Assembly: GCA_900074745.1 (NCBI GenBank)
Contig: LT598462.1
Location: 558,001-622,000 of the forward strand
Source of the DNA: Lachancea mirantina
Taxonomy: Eukaryota; Ascomycota; Saccharomycetes; Saccharomycetales; Saccharomycetaceae
Length of the DNA stretch: 64,000 nucleotides
Direction: 5' to 3'
Part shown: piece by piece, positions 9,801 to 20,600 of the stretch
Layout: each line of letters begins with the position of its first letter
How positions within the stretch are numbered: the first letter of the stretch is position 1
Position numbers and translations under genes: made by a program
Notes under the pieces: model-generated
Told to the model about the DNA's origin: nothing
The model's database searches: none
The model's input: the letters and a program-made list of their open reading frames with translations, nothing else

Positions 9801-10382
9801 TCTGGCCGCGTTATCAGAAAGAGCCTCCAGAAGAATTTTGGAGTTCGTTTCTCGCGTGATGAGGGACGTTACAAGCGCTTTTGCCGCAGAAACGTAGGTG
9901 TTGACTTTCAACACGTTGCGGAATACGCCCCGAGACAATTGGCGTGAATTCAGATTTATGGTTCTTAAAGGTGATGCGTCTGCTTGCACGGTGGGGAGGC
10001 TATTATTCCATAAGCGGAAAGGTGACTCTACAAAATCCACGACGTTGTTGGACACATTGGACAACATATGCTTTTCAAGAGCAAGAGCTTTGAGCAGAAA
10101 ATCTCGTCGCAAAACGTTCTGGTCGTCATGTCGTCTGTAATATATTTGTGCAAGCGAAAAGAAGTCGGTCTCATTCTCAACCACTGGTCTAACATCAACT
10201 TTACCAAAATACCCTCCAGCGAAAACACCGAAATCTGAGGTTCGGAAGAGAACAGGGAATGACAAAGTGAAAAATATCAATGCGGCTAGCGTAATGCATA
10301 TCGATGGACTTTGAATGCTCCACTGACTTATTTTAAAACAAAATCTCTTAATTAAGAGCCGAACACTTCGCATAAAAACCAT
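6831..10382 (-). CDS. SCAP-like protein: sterol-sensing domain plus WD repeats
   Basis: 1183-residue membrane protein. One N-terminal membrane segment (~27-46) is followed by a lumenal loop with several N-x-S/T sites, a cluster of hydrophobic helices (~232-400) arranged like a sterol-sensing domain, including a VPLIFMVVPVLVYALDGEAR segment resembling the conserved SSD helix, and another membrane helix (~547-569). From ~residue 615 the protein is soluble and WD-like: GHSLDIIKICASH...IVSASMDRGLKVW, then further strand-rich repeats. This order (TM1, loop, SSD, TM, WD propeller) is that of SCAP/Scp1, the escort of SREBP. S. cerevisiae has no such gene that I know of. It sits between SAT4 and RVS161, neighbours in S. 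cerevisiae. No SREBP or Insig is in the window. Alternatives: a Ptch/NPC-like protein, less likely because of the WD end. Confidence 0.72.
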   Translation of the reverse strand: MVFMRSVRLLIKRFCFKISQWSIQSPSICITLAALIFFTLSFPVLFRTSDFGVFAGGYFGKVDVRPVVENETDFFSLAQIYYRRHDDQNVLRRDFLLKALALEKHMLSNVSNNVVDFVESPFRLWNNSLPTVQADASPLRTINLNSRQLSRGVFRNVLKVNTYVSAAKALVTSLITRETNSKILLEALSDNAARLNAISNVTHFSILSATGNGEQATTNDLVEISVTGVNKADYAILAFLFIFVTYTFVRSEFERWPLKFRATIAIATSVGLLFSIASSLTLTHLAFKNCGENVPLIFMVVPVLVYALDGEARFLRNTAWLFSHDVEDSLEIRSLEFLQRTYLKATFTACYESLKGITAMHFVCCLMFPFNGKASMFIVSATLIHFILRFTFGTALISLDINRLRNHDFYVDRGVPTLDTNKSSPHNRLTHQIKQYLFSRSSFSKYRILWVLFYQILLNWRFRIARSASISFFSSSLNGASATFPGFELRSISLQFLQRYGSGKYLITRLSSGQFQAIDYDNEAIAKLASHPQFANDLAAVYSYHFDSLFFFHFVVALVLFAASSLLMVRVILPRLESDAPFQKMSHKSKEDDNGVFVKSTKQRDPGTFSVKELSAAGHSLDIIKICASHCPFIVSASMDRGLKVWSPLLTPVPVPTDIPLPRSLWPLSKIEMSDDGSHIAFFNQTGSVTCWSRKQMAFIWSIQIEDLAPGPLECHFRLKTIPAFMKRKAMLKRSQKEADADSHARPTLSRRSSVTSVLSMQSVGAGPGLVLKSVTVPYGDNLALPDEDEVNELVVVSSQGTIFCIDIQGNVERYSISNSEQKQRLITCKRLQTPRVNDRLVSHDEYGNLFISTVVNNKWKTRKVNIMRGAFNKGRKLMTPASLNAQENASLERNDAKDTPIIADEFCLSVVPFVGMILITNKNKAELVDAQTGTSIKFFQLSDPVLTSLKVFHDEPTHCRFCGYASVGSFSIAYENANKELNLHTFQLESRTKNSICLRVDRDPREIRCLGMDSVVEKRYTIPDTENWNVTDSNFLIGVRRKANKEVTEVCTSSASTLLTHSSMTEAIKRTNIPPKKVQTKTSVDYCISEIWEGWTMSVNGTVTSHSIPFGENGLLTTKIGPAEKFGTKAIVVAFGNIMKVLFLGHEDLLMNFEGDTNEDETGLKFVNKRRTRIASRKYPND

Positions 10383-10756
10383 GATGCGCTTTTACAAAAT
10401 TTCAAGTGTCCGTGACCTCAAACTTCAACCCAGTAACCGCATTCAACGTCCCTAACTTGTTGCTCTTCTGCCGGAGTTATGGTTCATCAAGTTTTCAAAG
10501 AGAAAGCCTGAGGGTAGGGTTGTTGAAAAATCAAAGGGGTTTACGTAATACGGAAAAGATACAAGTTTGACCAAGACATGATAAAAGAGAAAAGAGCAAA
10601 ACGAAAAATTCGTGAGAGCCAAATTCGCGAGTAAGATGGTTCTTATCTCTCGCTTATCCATCGCACCACCGGGCTTGAAAATCGTAGGATTTTGGTTGAT
10701 TCCATGAAAATTGAACTTCAGATATATTACACGAAATTATACTGTGGTATTCCGCC
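10383..10756. other. Intergenic, SCAP-like gene promoter side
   Basis: 374 bases between the start of the SCAP-like gene and the end of RVS161. AT-rich, no convincing small gene, and no recognised regulatory motif. Confidence 0.4.
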
Positions 10757-11554
10757 TCATTTATAACCCAAAGTGCAAATATTCAAGTTGGTCATTTGCT
10801 GTAGCAGCTCTGCTACACGGTCATCGAGCAACCCGTTGGCATAGTCGTCACGTGATTGCTGATCGAGGTATTGCTGTATTTGGGCCAAACGAGTGTACCC
10901 TTCCGTGCAAAACCGTAATTGAATCTTGACGAGGGCTTCGAAGCTGGGATCGTAGTAAGGAACTCGCAGCGCTACCAATTGAGGCAATTCTGCTTTGAGT
11001 TGGTTGTTCAAATTGTCGAAAATATCTTTGGCCATGGCAAGTTCTTTTTCAGCCCGTGGCAATTTGGAGGCGTCTTTTGCGGGCTTATCGATGAGCCTGC
11101 GCACCTTCGCCTTGGCAGCGTCGTAATCCTGTTTCTTGTGATCCCTTTTTTTGATGGCCTCCGCAATTTCATTGAAATATGTCGAAAATTTCGTTATCGG
11201 GTCCAAAACCGTCTCTCGGAAGGGTCCGTCTAGCTGTTTCACCGTTTCAGAGTCGAAATCTTGCACGCATTGCAAGTAATAGTTTCCAACATTGTAACCC
11301 CCTCCACTTACGGCTTTGGAATCATCGTACAAGTTGGAAATAACTTCTGCGATGGTAACCTGAGACGCAGTAACGGCCCTTAAAGAGTCCAAGTACCCTT
11401 TGGCTTCCTTCTGTAGTTCTTTGCCCGCTTTCTCTAAAGTCTTGTAACGACGCTCCTCGATGTCATATTCCTTGTCGACGGTTTTGTCCACATTTTTGAT
11501 CAGCACACTGTTTCCAGCTCTGTTAATGGCCTTCTTGAAGCCCTCCCAACTCAT
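10757..11554 (-). CDS. RVS161: BAR-domain amphiphysin-like protein Rvs161
   Basis: 265 residues, exactly the usual length. The N-terminal WEGFKKAINRAG amphipathic segment and the following long heptad-rich helices (EERRYKTLEKAGKELQKEAKGYLDSLRAVTASQ...) form a BAR domain with no SH3, as expected for Rvs161, which pairs with Rvs167 to drive vesicle scission in endocytosis and acts in cell fusion. The middle segment NYYLQCVQDFDSETVKQLDGPFRETVLDP is a family hallmark. Its neighbour SAT4 in S. cerevisiae (YCR008W-YCR009C) is also close here, separated by the SCAP-like gene. Confidence 0.96.
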   Translation of the reverse strand: MSWEGFKKAINRAGNSVLIKNVDKTVDKEYDIEERRYKTLEKAGKELQKEAKGYLDSLRAVTASQVTIAEVISNLYDDSKAVSGGGYNVGNYYLQCVQDFDSETVKQLDGPFRETVLDPITKFSTYFNEIAEAIKKRDHKKQDYDAAKAKVRRLIDKPAKDASKLPRAEKELAMAKDIFDNLNNQLKAELPQLVALRVPYYDPSFEALVKIQLRFCTEGYTRLAQIQQYLDQQSRDDYANGLLDDRVAELLQQMTNLNICTLGYK

Positions 11555-12000
11555 TTGAAGCTTTTGATTTTCCGAGTTCGAGCTCTTTAAGGAGGCTACT
11601 TTTTAAAAATCCCCTTACAACAAATTAATGTTACTTCATTTCTTTAGACGAAAATCTGGAAAATCGACAACTAACATGTTTCAAAAAACGAACATTCGAA
11701 ACGACTTTGAAATCTGGTGCAATGTTGAATCTTGATGCTGAAACTGTGCGTTTAGTTTCAGAATTATGCTTACAATTAGTATGGTTATGTAAAATACATA
11801 TGCTCTGGCACGCATGACTCATCGGTGTTTTAAGGTCGGGAGTGCTGTATTCGGTTCCCGCGACACTTTCAGGTTCTCCGTGATGTTCTCGAGAAGGTGG
11901 AGAAAAACTGATTTCCAGTACCATGACGGTTGAGCAACTACTTAGAATGCTTGTAGTTCCACATGATCATCAAGTAGGGACACATGCTAGTCTCTTAGAT
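11555..12000. other. Intergenic between RVS161 and RPC34
   Basis: 446 bases holding the RVS161 promoter and the RPC34 3' region. No gene or motif that I can support. A short antisense open frame here shows no family resemblance. Confidence 0.4.
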
Positions 12001-12936
12001 TCAAAGCACCCATTCGTCTAGATAAACTGCTTCTTTGTCGTCCGCAGACGGAGCTATGGCGTTTGCAATTCGGAAAATTGAATAGTCCTCGTTTTTGTCG
12101 CCCTTGTTGGGTGCGTCGACCGGCTGTGTCATCTCGAGGACGCTCTGCATGGTCACACGGTAGCAATCGAAAGAGACCCGCTCGAGTTTATCGTCGTAGA
12201 CCAACACCTCACACAAAGACCTGATATCAGAGCTCGAAAGCTCAACGTTGGCGACTTTGGCATTTGAGATAAAATCCAAGATTTCGTCTGTGGTGCAGTA
12301 ATTGCTGACATTGGCAGCATACAGAACTTCTTTGGACCCATTAGTAAAGTTTTTAAAACCGTCCGGGAATGATCTCTCGGACACGAACCGCCAAACAATG
12401 GTAAGAAGACTGTTAACAAACTCGACATCCAGTTCACTGTCTGTGAACCACGGACCACCCGTCACATCAATGGACGGCTGCAAGTTGTACAGCATGTATA
12501 TTTTTCTTGTCGGATATTTGACACTTTTGACACTCTTCACATATCTTTGCGACTCGAGCGATTTCAAGCACTTGTTGACAACATGTTGATGCAAGTTCGT
12601 TCTGGCCTTGATCGTTTTAGTCCAAATACCTTCTCTGCCACTCGCTTCGATATACGAATAAACTAGCGCCTCGTCGGAAGACATCGCTGCCTTTTTCTGT
12701 GCTTCTATGAAATCCACTGCCTGGAATTTGAGCTCATCATTCTGTTTTATAAGCTTGATCAGGTTCTTGTTCAAGAGTTCCTGTACCAAAGCCATCAAAT
12801 CGGCAAGCGAGGATGATTTGGTCAGATCCTTTAATTCCGTCTGCGTGAACAGCACAGAAGTCCCTTTGGCACTCATTTGTCCATGGAGAGACCGCGCAGT
12901 ATCTGAAAGCCCTACTTCTTGGACTGAAAAGGACAT
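12001..12936 (-). CDS. RPC34: RNA polymerase III subunit C34
   Basis: 311 residues with tandem winged helices. Diagnostic stretches include LVQELLNKNLIKLIKQNDELKF, SYIEASGREGIWTKTIKART, VKSVKYPTRKIYMLYNLQPS and GGPWFTDSELD...LLTIVWRF, nearly identical to yeast Rpc34, which contacts TFIIIB and opens the promoter. The ATG at 12936 is preferred; a longer open frame lacks an upstream ATG. In S. cerevisiae this gene is YNR003C near CIT1, so finding it between RVS161 and ADP1 (chromosome III genes) shows the unsplit ancestral order. The ATO/ADY2-type gene expected nearby is absent. Confidence 0.96.
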   Translation of the reverse strand: MSFSVQEVGLSDTARSLHGQMSAKGTSVLFTQTELKDLTKSSSLADLMALVQELLNKNLIKLIKQNDELKFQAVDFIEAQKKAAMSSDEALVYSYIEASGREGIWTKTIKARTNLHQHVVNKCLKSLESQRYVKSVKSVKYPTRKIYMLYNLQPSIDVTGGPWFTDSELDVEFVNSLLTIVWRFVSERSFPDGFKNFTNGSKEVLYAANVSNYCTTDEILDFISNAKVANVELSSSDIRSLCEVLVYDDKLERVSFDCYRVTMQSVLEMTQPVDAPNKGDKNEDYSIFRIANAIAPSADDKEAVYLDEWVL

Positions 12937-12987
12937 CCTATTTGGTGACAAAGCTCGTTTGCAATTGATCTGCTCTTAAACCCAACT

Positions 12988-12994
12988 TGACTCA
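12988..12994 (-). promoter_or_regulatory. TGACTCA Gcn4-type motif upstream of RPC34
   Basis: A perfect TGACTCA core ~52 bases before the RPC34 start. The short distance and a single site make it tentative. Confidence 0.3.
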
Positions 12995-13061
12995 GCTTGT
13001 TTTTTTCATTTTCAATGTCCATCATGACAGATTCGTATAAAATCATGTCATAAAATAGAGA

Positions 13062-16000
13062 TCATCTCTTCTCGACCACAGCGAATTTCAAAGCCAGGTA
13101 ACCAACTATCACGAAGGCAAGATTAAAGACGATGAGCATCTTGATATCGAGAACAAAATTTTGGACAACAAATCCAAATGTGCTCAATATGGTGGCACCT
13201 GGAATTTCAATGTTCAAACCGTATTTTTTTCTCTCAAAATAAGAGTTTTTACCTCATTTATGATCAAAGACTCGTAAGCGTAGTAGAATACCGAGAGGTT
13301 CTTCAGATACTTGAATGTCACATTCGTTATGGCGCTGGTATTGATGAAAAGACCACTGAAAAGTAATGAGCCTAACAAGATCAAAACGCTAACAACAATG
13401 GAGTTATTGAGATCCTCGAAAAAGATTCCCACAGATAGAATTTCCAGAGAGATTGCCAAATTGAACAGACAAAGCAGGACCACAAATTTGCAAAATGCGT
13501 TTTCTTGCATGTTTAGGCCTACCAGGGGGTAGATTACAAGCGCCAAAAGTATCGGTGGCACTATGCGAAGAGGTATCACATCGCTGATCATCTTGCTTAT
13601 GTAGTAAGCCATAGGCGAGTAATAATTATTCGAGCGCTCTTTCAAGAAGATCAGTCTCTCGAGGGAGAAAGAGCTGAGTCCCGTGAAAGTTAAGAAACCG
13701 AAATAAGTCAAAATAAAAAAGAACAACCCAAGTCTATTTTGAAACCCACTGATATCGTTTTCAACATTGTAGTAAAGTACTCCGAGAAATAGGCCCAGAA
13801 AAAGCGTTAGTAAGTAATTTCCTAGAAGTAGTTTAGGGTTCCTGTATATGTTTTTGAAGGACCGCGAGGATAAAATGTACAATTGCTGAGCAAACGAAGC
13901 CTTTTTAGTTTCCTTGTTATGGATTCCCCCGGGACTTTGCTCTTGATTTTTGGTTCTTTCAATCTCTTCTTTCAGTTGAGAGTATTGTGGACTCTCCTCA
14001 AAGAATGAGTGCAACATTTGAGTTCTGAGCGAATCGCCTGCATTATCCTCGGCGCTCATCGTACTCCCCAATACTGACCTTAATTCATCTCGGTGAACGG
14101 CATAGTGTTCCCATTCTCTCTGAGTGGCAGTTGATACTGAATTTCTATTTTCTGACGGGAAAGTGTGCTCCACGGTATGGGCATCGCCGAAAGCATTAGC
14201 CTCCAAATCGGCAGGTCTCGTTGATCTATTCTTTCCTGGCTCGAACGTGATATCAATCAAAAAGTCGGCAATGTTGTAGTCTGCGGGACAGATATATCCA
14301 TTGTTGCGTAGAAAATCACTGACCTCTCTGGCGTTTCCCGAATACACTGTTTCCCCCTCACTCAAAAGAATCAGTTTATCAAAAGATTTGAAGATGTTGG
14401 ACCGTGGTTGATGAATCGAGAGAACGAGGGTCCTGTTATAATGGAGGGCAAGTCTCACCAAGCATTCAATGACATTATTAGCGTTATTGGAATCCAAACC
14501 GGAAGTTGGCTCGTCTAAAAACAATATCGAGGGCGAAGTCACAAGTTCGCAGGCAATAGAAACGCGTCTTTTTTCCCCTCCACTTATTCCTCGCTCAAAC
14601 TCATCGCCAATCACGCGATCTTTTATGTCAAGAATCCTGAGCTCATCCAAAACTTGGTAGACTCGTTTCTGCTTCGATTGGAAACTGATATGTCTTGGTA
14701 ATCTTAACAATGCGCTGTTAAGCACAGTCTCGTAGACGGTTAAAGTTGGCAATAAGAAATCGTCCTGATCGACAAACCCCACAAACTTTGAAAACTGCTC
14801 TCTGTCAATTTTCTTGCCATTTACTCTAATAGAACCACTCACACGTCCCGTTTTCATCTTCATCGCCAAGAGGTCTAGCAGAGTTGTTTTTCCAGCTCCA
14901 GAACCGCCCATTATCGCTAAGATTTCACCTGGTTTTACAATTCCGTTGGCGCCTGTCAAAACTTTCCGCGCGTCTTTACCAGATCCTATAACGTAACTCA
15001 TGTCCTCAAATGTCAGCACTGACTTCACGCCATCTTTTAAAAAATCAAAATCATTGTCGTCATCCTCATCAAGAGAAATGCTGTTATTGTTAAAGAGAGG
15101 GCTTTTCGAAATCAAGAACGCTGCGAATACAGAGACGAGGCAAATACCAACAAAGCCGAAAGTGAGCCCCAGTTTTTGGAATAACGTGAGACGATCCTTC
15201 GAAGGCGGTTCGTAACCTGGGATTTCACTATAATGAAGACACTCTCCAGACTCGCAAACCAACGTAATATAGGGATCGCCAAAGACTGTTGAGATTAGAT
15301 CATTCATACTGGGCTCACTAAATTTGCATTTTCTTGTATGGAGGTCGCAGCTAAAGTCACCTGGCCCCTTGATAGTCTCTTTCAGAAATTCTGATATGTC
15401 AATAGAGCCACTTTGACCACAAAGCATCTCGCCAGGAAGACATCTGCAAGAGACATCACGGCAATTGTAGTGTGAAGCGTTGTTGTTCAGATCAAATTCA
15501 AATTCGCATGCCGACAAGCCGCAATAAAAGCTCTCTTTCTGGTCTATCCAAAATTGGAAGTCACAAACTTGAGAAGTTCTGTTGCATGAAAAAGTGACTT
15601 GAGGTTTTTTTCCATTCAGGATCTGGATGATCTTTTTGTTGGTCACATCACAGCCCTGGTGAAATTTATTGACTATCATGCCACCTTTATAGCACGTACC
15701 CTGCGTTCCTTCTGGCATGAACGCGTCACAAGCGGTATCATCCTGACAGACGTTACAGTTGATACCACTCCAGCCGTCTTTACACTCGCAAATCTCTGTT
15801 GAATTGTCTCTAATGGGCCTATGTGTGTTACCGTCGGAAAGAGCGCCGCATAAGGGTGTTGAACAGTCATCGCCTCCAAAACCTTCCAGGCATTCACATT
15901 TGCCTGTAAACGAGTTACAAGTGGAGAACTGTTTACATTCGAAAATGGGGAGCATACAATTGAAACATGGAGGACAAGCGTCATCGGGTGGGGCGTTGCG

Positions 16001-16114
16001 CATTAATGATACCCTGCTGTCTCTTGCGCTTGACTTTGCCAAATCTTGGCCGGAAACAAAATAGCTTTCGAATACTGCGACAAACAGAATCCATACTGTT
16101 AATATATTTGCCAT
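13062..16114 (-). pseudogene. ADP1: ABC transporter Adp1, ABCG type, C-terminus out of frame
   Basis: Reads as full-length Adp1 except for one frame break. The start at 16114 (MANILTVWILFVAVF) gives a signal peptide; upstream codons are ignored. Order: Cys-rich EGF-like region (CPPCFNCM...CECLEGFGGDDC), a first membrane helix, an ABC domain with Walker A GGSGAGKTTL, signature SGGEKRRV and Walker B ILFLDEPTSGLD, then ABCG-type membrane helices. The frame stops at 13214 after NEVKTLILREKNTV. In the next frame the expected family tail continues (GLNIEIPGATILSTFGF...ALKFAVVEKR) to a stop at 13062-13064. The switch is at an A7 run (13224-13230); A8 would restore it. A sequencing error, slippage or true mutation are all possible, so 'pseudogene' marks the break only. 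Confidence 0.85.
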
Positions 16115-17610
16115 CACAGACTCGTGATCAAAGCCTTGGTTGTGTTGCTCGTAAGGTTGTCCAACCTTGAAGAAGTGGTTTTCAAAAGTCTTGGACCCTT
16201 TCTTGATGAAGTGAAAATGTGTCATTGTAGACGGTATAACCAAGTTTCTCGAATTCCACTACCAAAGTTGGGGCCTTGTACACATCATCAAGTTCCCTAT
16301 GCAAATGCGTTCTGATTTAGCTCATTCTGGTCATCTTGAAGTGATCACAACCGATTTCATTTTGTTGAAATGATTTTGCTGAAGAAGCGATGCCTTCGAT
16401 TTTTTAGTTAAACTGCTATTCTACCCACGTCTTCGACAATTAATTGAAACTTCACTCATGTCAAAAAAAGTCGGTGTCCCATGTTTATTTTACGTGGTAA
16501 TTTTTGTTATTGTTGCGTATATGAGATACTCTTTTTTAATATTTTGTGAGACAGTGTAAGCTTTAAGACTTGGGAGAAACTGACATTAAACATTGTCAAA
16601 AACATGAATTTTGTTGTGTAATTGGAAATTAATAATCTTAATATTGGTCACCAACTTGCTCAAAAATTCTGTTGTATTCAAGATAGTATCATATATAGCC
16701 TCTTGTGAAATATATCATCTACAATCCACAATCCTATCGAAATACTCTGTTAATAAATCTGACCCTCATACTACTCTTATCACATCTAATGTATATTTTG
16801 AGGAGGTTGTTAAGCGCGAAGCCACGTTGATTTCAAATTGATTCGAACGCAGATTCATACAATTGTTCGATAATTTAACATTTGCTACAAAATTTGATAT
16901 ATTTATTCCACGCTCCTAGTTGGTAACGTCATATATATAGCATCGTTTATAGAGTATAAATATTAAAGAGTTAAATATTTGGGCCCTAAGTTAAAATTGA
17001 ATCAACATTAATACGGGTAAAATATGGGCCATTTCAGTATAAAAAACCTGGGAACATTTAGAGTTATATCAGGATTTTATGCTTAGTCCCGCAGGCAAGT
17101 GACCTGCAAGTGTGTAACATAACTAAGCTATTTTGTCGAGATAGGGCGATGCTTCTCTAAACGACGAATTAATCGAAATTGTATGTGATCTCGTTTTAGA
17201 GTTTACGGAAACTTTTTTAAACGCTAGCGAAATTTGGTGGCTTTTTGAGTAAAGTTCCGATTCGAAGCTATGCGTGTCGCTCATTGTGTGATAGTGATTC
17301 CGGCTCTCAGCTTATGATAAAATATCCCAGAGATGCTCCTTTATAAAGCCAACAGACTCGTTACCCGTGATGTTTTGATTTCACCGTCCAAACTGTCATC
17401 TAGCTGTTGTCCTTTCTCTTGCGCGCCAATTGGTCAAGCATCAGCTCATTGTGATGGTTATAGGAGTTCAACTTGCTCACTCAGATGACGCTCTGGTGAA
17501 CTTTCTTGTCTTTTTCGATGCTGTTGATGTTATTGATATTTGTAGTTGATTTAGTTGACATTTTTTAAGACATCTCTGCTACATTGCACATCACTCAAGC
17601 GTATTGCTTC
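16115..17610. other. 1.5 kb divergent gap between ADP1 and FAB1
   Basis: AT-rich and without a supportable gene. Several ATATATA/TATAAA stretches lie around 16920-17050. This is where chromosome III/XIV-type order changes to chromosome VI-type order. I looked for centromere elements and tRNA remnants and saw none. Confidence 0.45.
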
Positions 17611-20600
17611 ATGAAAGAGAGGCTCGAGGACGCAAGCATTAAGTCAGAAGTTTCAAGCGAGAAACCCAATGGTGAAGTATTTGATTTTCTAGCGCAAAAA
17701 CCTCATTTGCCGAAAACTACCACGAAGATTGATATGAGTTCAGTTTTAAGTGGAATGTCCCTTCCTCGCCCTGCGAAAAAGGGTGGTGGTGAATCGACGT
17801 CAAGCGAACGAATGGTCGACCCTCAAGCACAGGGAAACGCTTCAAACCAGATGCGTAACGATGATGAAGTTATCAAACAGAGAGGATCCGATGCTCGACA
17901 GGATAACCAGAATCATCAAGTTACAGCGAAAGTGGGTCAATTAAATGGTACAAACGAATCTGAAATGACAAGACCTTTGCATTACCCGATGCTGAGCAAT
18001 GCCAGACAGAAACGGTCAAGTATTTACGAATCGAAGTCCACAGTAACAGCAATTCCAGTAAGAGCTGCCAGTTCCCATAATAAACCCAACTACGCGGAAT
18101 TTGACGATGCCATTTCTATTGGCAGTGCTTCGTCTTCACTGACAGCATCTTTCTCCCGAAGTTTTCTGTTCGGGTTTTATGGGAAACACAGGAGAGGCGA
18201 AAAGGCCGCTAAGGGCATTCTATCGAGACAATACTGGATGAAAGACGAAAGTGCCAAAGAATGCTTTTCGTGTGCCAAAGCTTTCAACACATTTAGACGG
18301 AAGCATCACTGCCGCATTTGTGGACAAATCTTCTGTGGAAATTGTACATCGCTGGTCGATGGTGCTAGATTCAACCATGAGGGGAAAATGCGAGTTTGCA
18401 AGAACTGTTATGAACATTCCGATAACTACAATAATTCAAGCGAGGAATCGTCTATAGAGGACACAGACATTCCACTAGAGGCAAGGCGAAGGGAAAACTC
18501 AACAACGTCTACAGGCATGGCAGGTGACGTTTTTTTGTTGAATGATGACGAAGTACAAAGCATTCTTACTACGGACGACGCTAGAAGATTCAAATCAACG
18601 CCGACTCCTCCCCCTAAGATGGCGATACCTGCAACGCGACAGGGTGCATCTTTAGAGATCAGTGTGCCTAGTTCCTTTCCAGCATCGTCCAGAAACACGA
18701 ACACAGGTTACGCATTGAGAACAAAAGATAGAGCTACTTTGAAAAACATCGAAACGATGTCGCCCATGAATAGGGAACATAGCTCTCGCGTTGATCATCA
18801 TTCACCGAAAAGAGCGCCATCTTATAGCAAACTAGCCCAAAAGATAAGCTTGAAAAAATCGATTTCTGGTTACATGGGTAATGGTTCCAGTGGGGAAGCC
18901 CATCATACTAGACACTCCTCCAATTCAGTAATTGCGAATTTGTCCAATAGCGATTTCAAGTTTGAATTCAATTACAGCGCCAATAATTCTAACTCAAGTC
19001 AAAACGTTAACAGAGATTCTCAAAATCAGCTAGGCGATAGATCCGAATCAACACCCATGATATCTTTGTCCGAAGAAAAAATAAAGGATGATCATAGGCG
19101 CGGAAGCGAAGGTGAAGGGTCAGAAGACGAGGGATCCATGTCTTTATATGCCACTCTTAATGATTTTCATCACCACGATCAAAATCAGATCAGGTCCCTA
19201 AGAAGCTCTACAAAATCATTACAGCGTGCACAGGCCTCGCTACAACGCATGAAGTCCCACAGACGGGGTAAGAGTCGTTCTAATACGTTGACCAATTCTG
19301 TAGTCTCTGAATTTGGCCTTTTTAATAGAAGCGCGCCAAATCTGCTATCCGTTGTTTCCAATGAGAACGACTTCCCGAAAAGTAACGAATCTGCCCTAGT
19401 TGTCAAGCACAAACCAAGAACAGATGGATTTTCGTCTCGAGATATCAAAAGAGCTGTCTCTTCTTTTTCAGCTTTCAGGTCTGATGTTCCTATTAGCAAG
19501 AGTGAGCTTAACGAAGTTTCGGCTCTACATCTGGAGGCGTTACTGAGGCAGGTCTTGAACGATCAAGATGTCGAAAAGAGCGATGAATGGATGGTCATTT
19601 TGCGTCCGATCCTTAAGGAATTGCAATTTATCCACTTAGATGCAAATAAAGCCCCGACCATGGATTTCAAACAGAATTATGTCAAGATCAAAAGGATCTG
19701 CGGCGCCTCCATAACGGATTCTGAATTTGTGAACGGCGTTGTTTACTCAAAAACAATTCCATACAAATCGATGCCACGCTTTTTGAAAAACCCAAGAATT
19801 CTCCTCATTATGTTTCCTCTGGAATATCAGAAAAATGGGACTCACTTCATGAGTTTGGAAGCAGTAATGGCTCAGGAAAAAGAATTCTTGAATAAGCTTA
19901 TATTGAGACTGACATCTTTTAATCCAGACCTTGTTCTCGTCGGTGCTAATGTCAGCGGGTATGCTCTCAAGCTTCTCGACGAAGCTGGTATCGTCGTTCA
20001 GTTTAATCTGAAGCCACAAGTTATTGAGAGAATTTCCAAGCTAACGGAAGCAGATATCGCGATTTCAATTGAAAAGCTTGCTACGGGAATAAAGGTGGGT
20101 ACTTGCGAGAAGTTCGAGGTTAGAACGTTCATATATGAGAACATCAGCAAATCCTACACTTTTCTTGAAGGCTGCAAAAGGGCTCTTGGTGGGACAATCG
20201 TTCTCAGAGGCTCAACTACAGAGACGATGCGTAAAATCAAAGATGTCGTCGAGTTCCTTGTATATGCTGTCTTTGCATTGAAGCTAGAAAGTTCATTTTT
20301 CAACGACAACTTCCTACATCTGTCCAAAGAGTACTACCTTGAAATACAGAAGAGACGCCTGGAGAGCAATGCTGCAGGCTATTTCAAAGAGTTTGTCGAT
20401 AAATTTAACAACCGCATTCTCTCGGTTTCGCCAACAGTCATCTTTCCGTTACCGTTCCTCTTGGAAAGGGCGCGAAATCTAGAAACCGAGCTTTTGATCA
20501 AAGAGAAAGAGGGAAAGCTCACTGAATCGAAAAGCGATGACGATTGGGAGCAGAAAAGCTCAAGTCTTCAATGTTTGAATCTCAAATCTGCCCTTACTCA

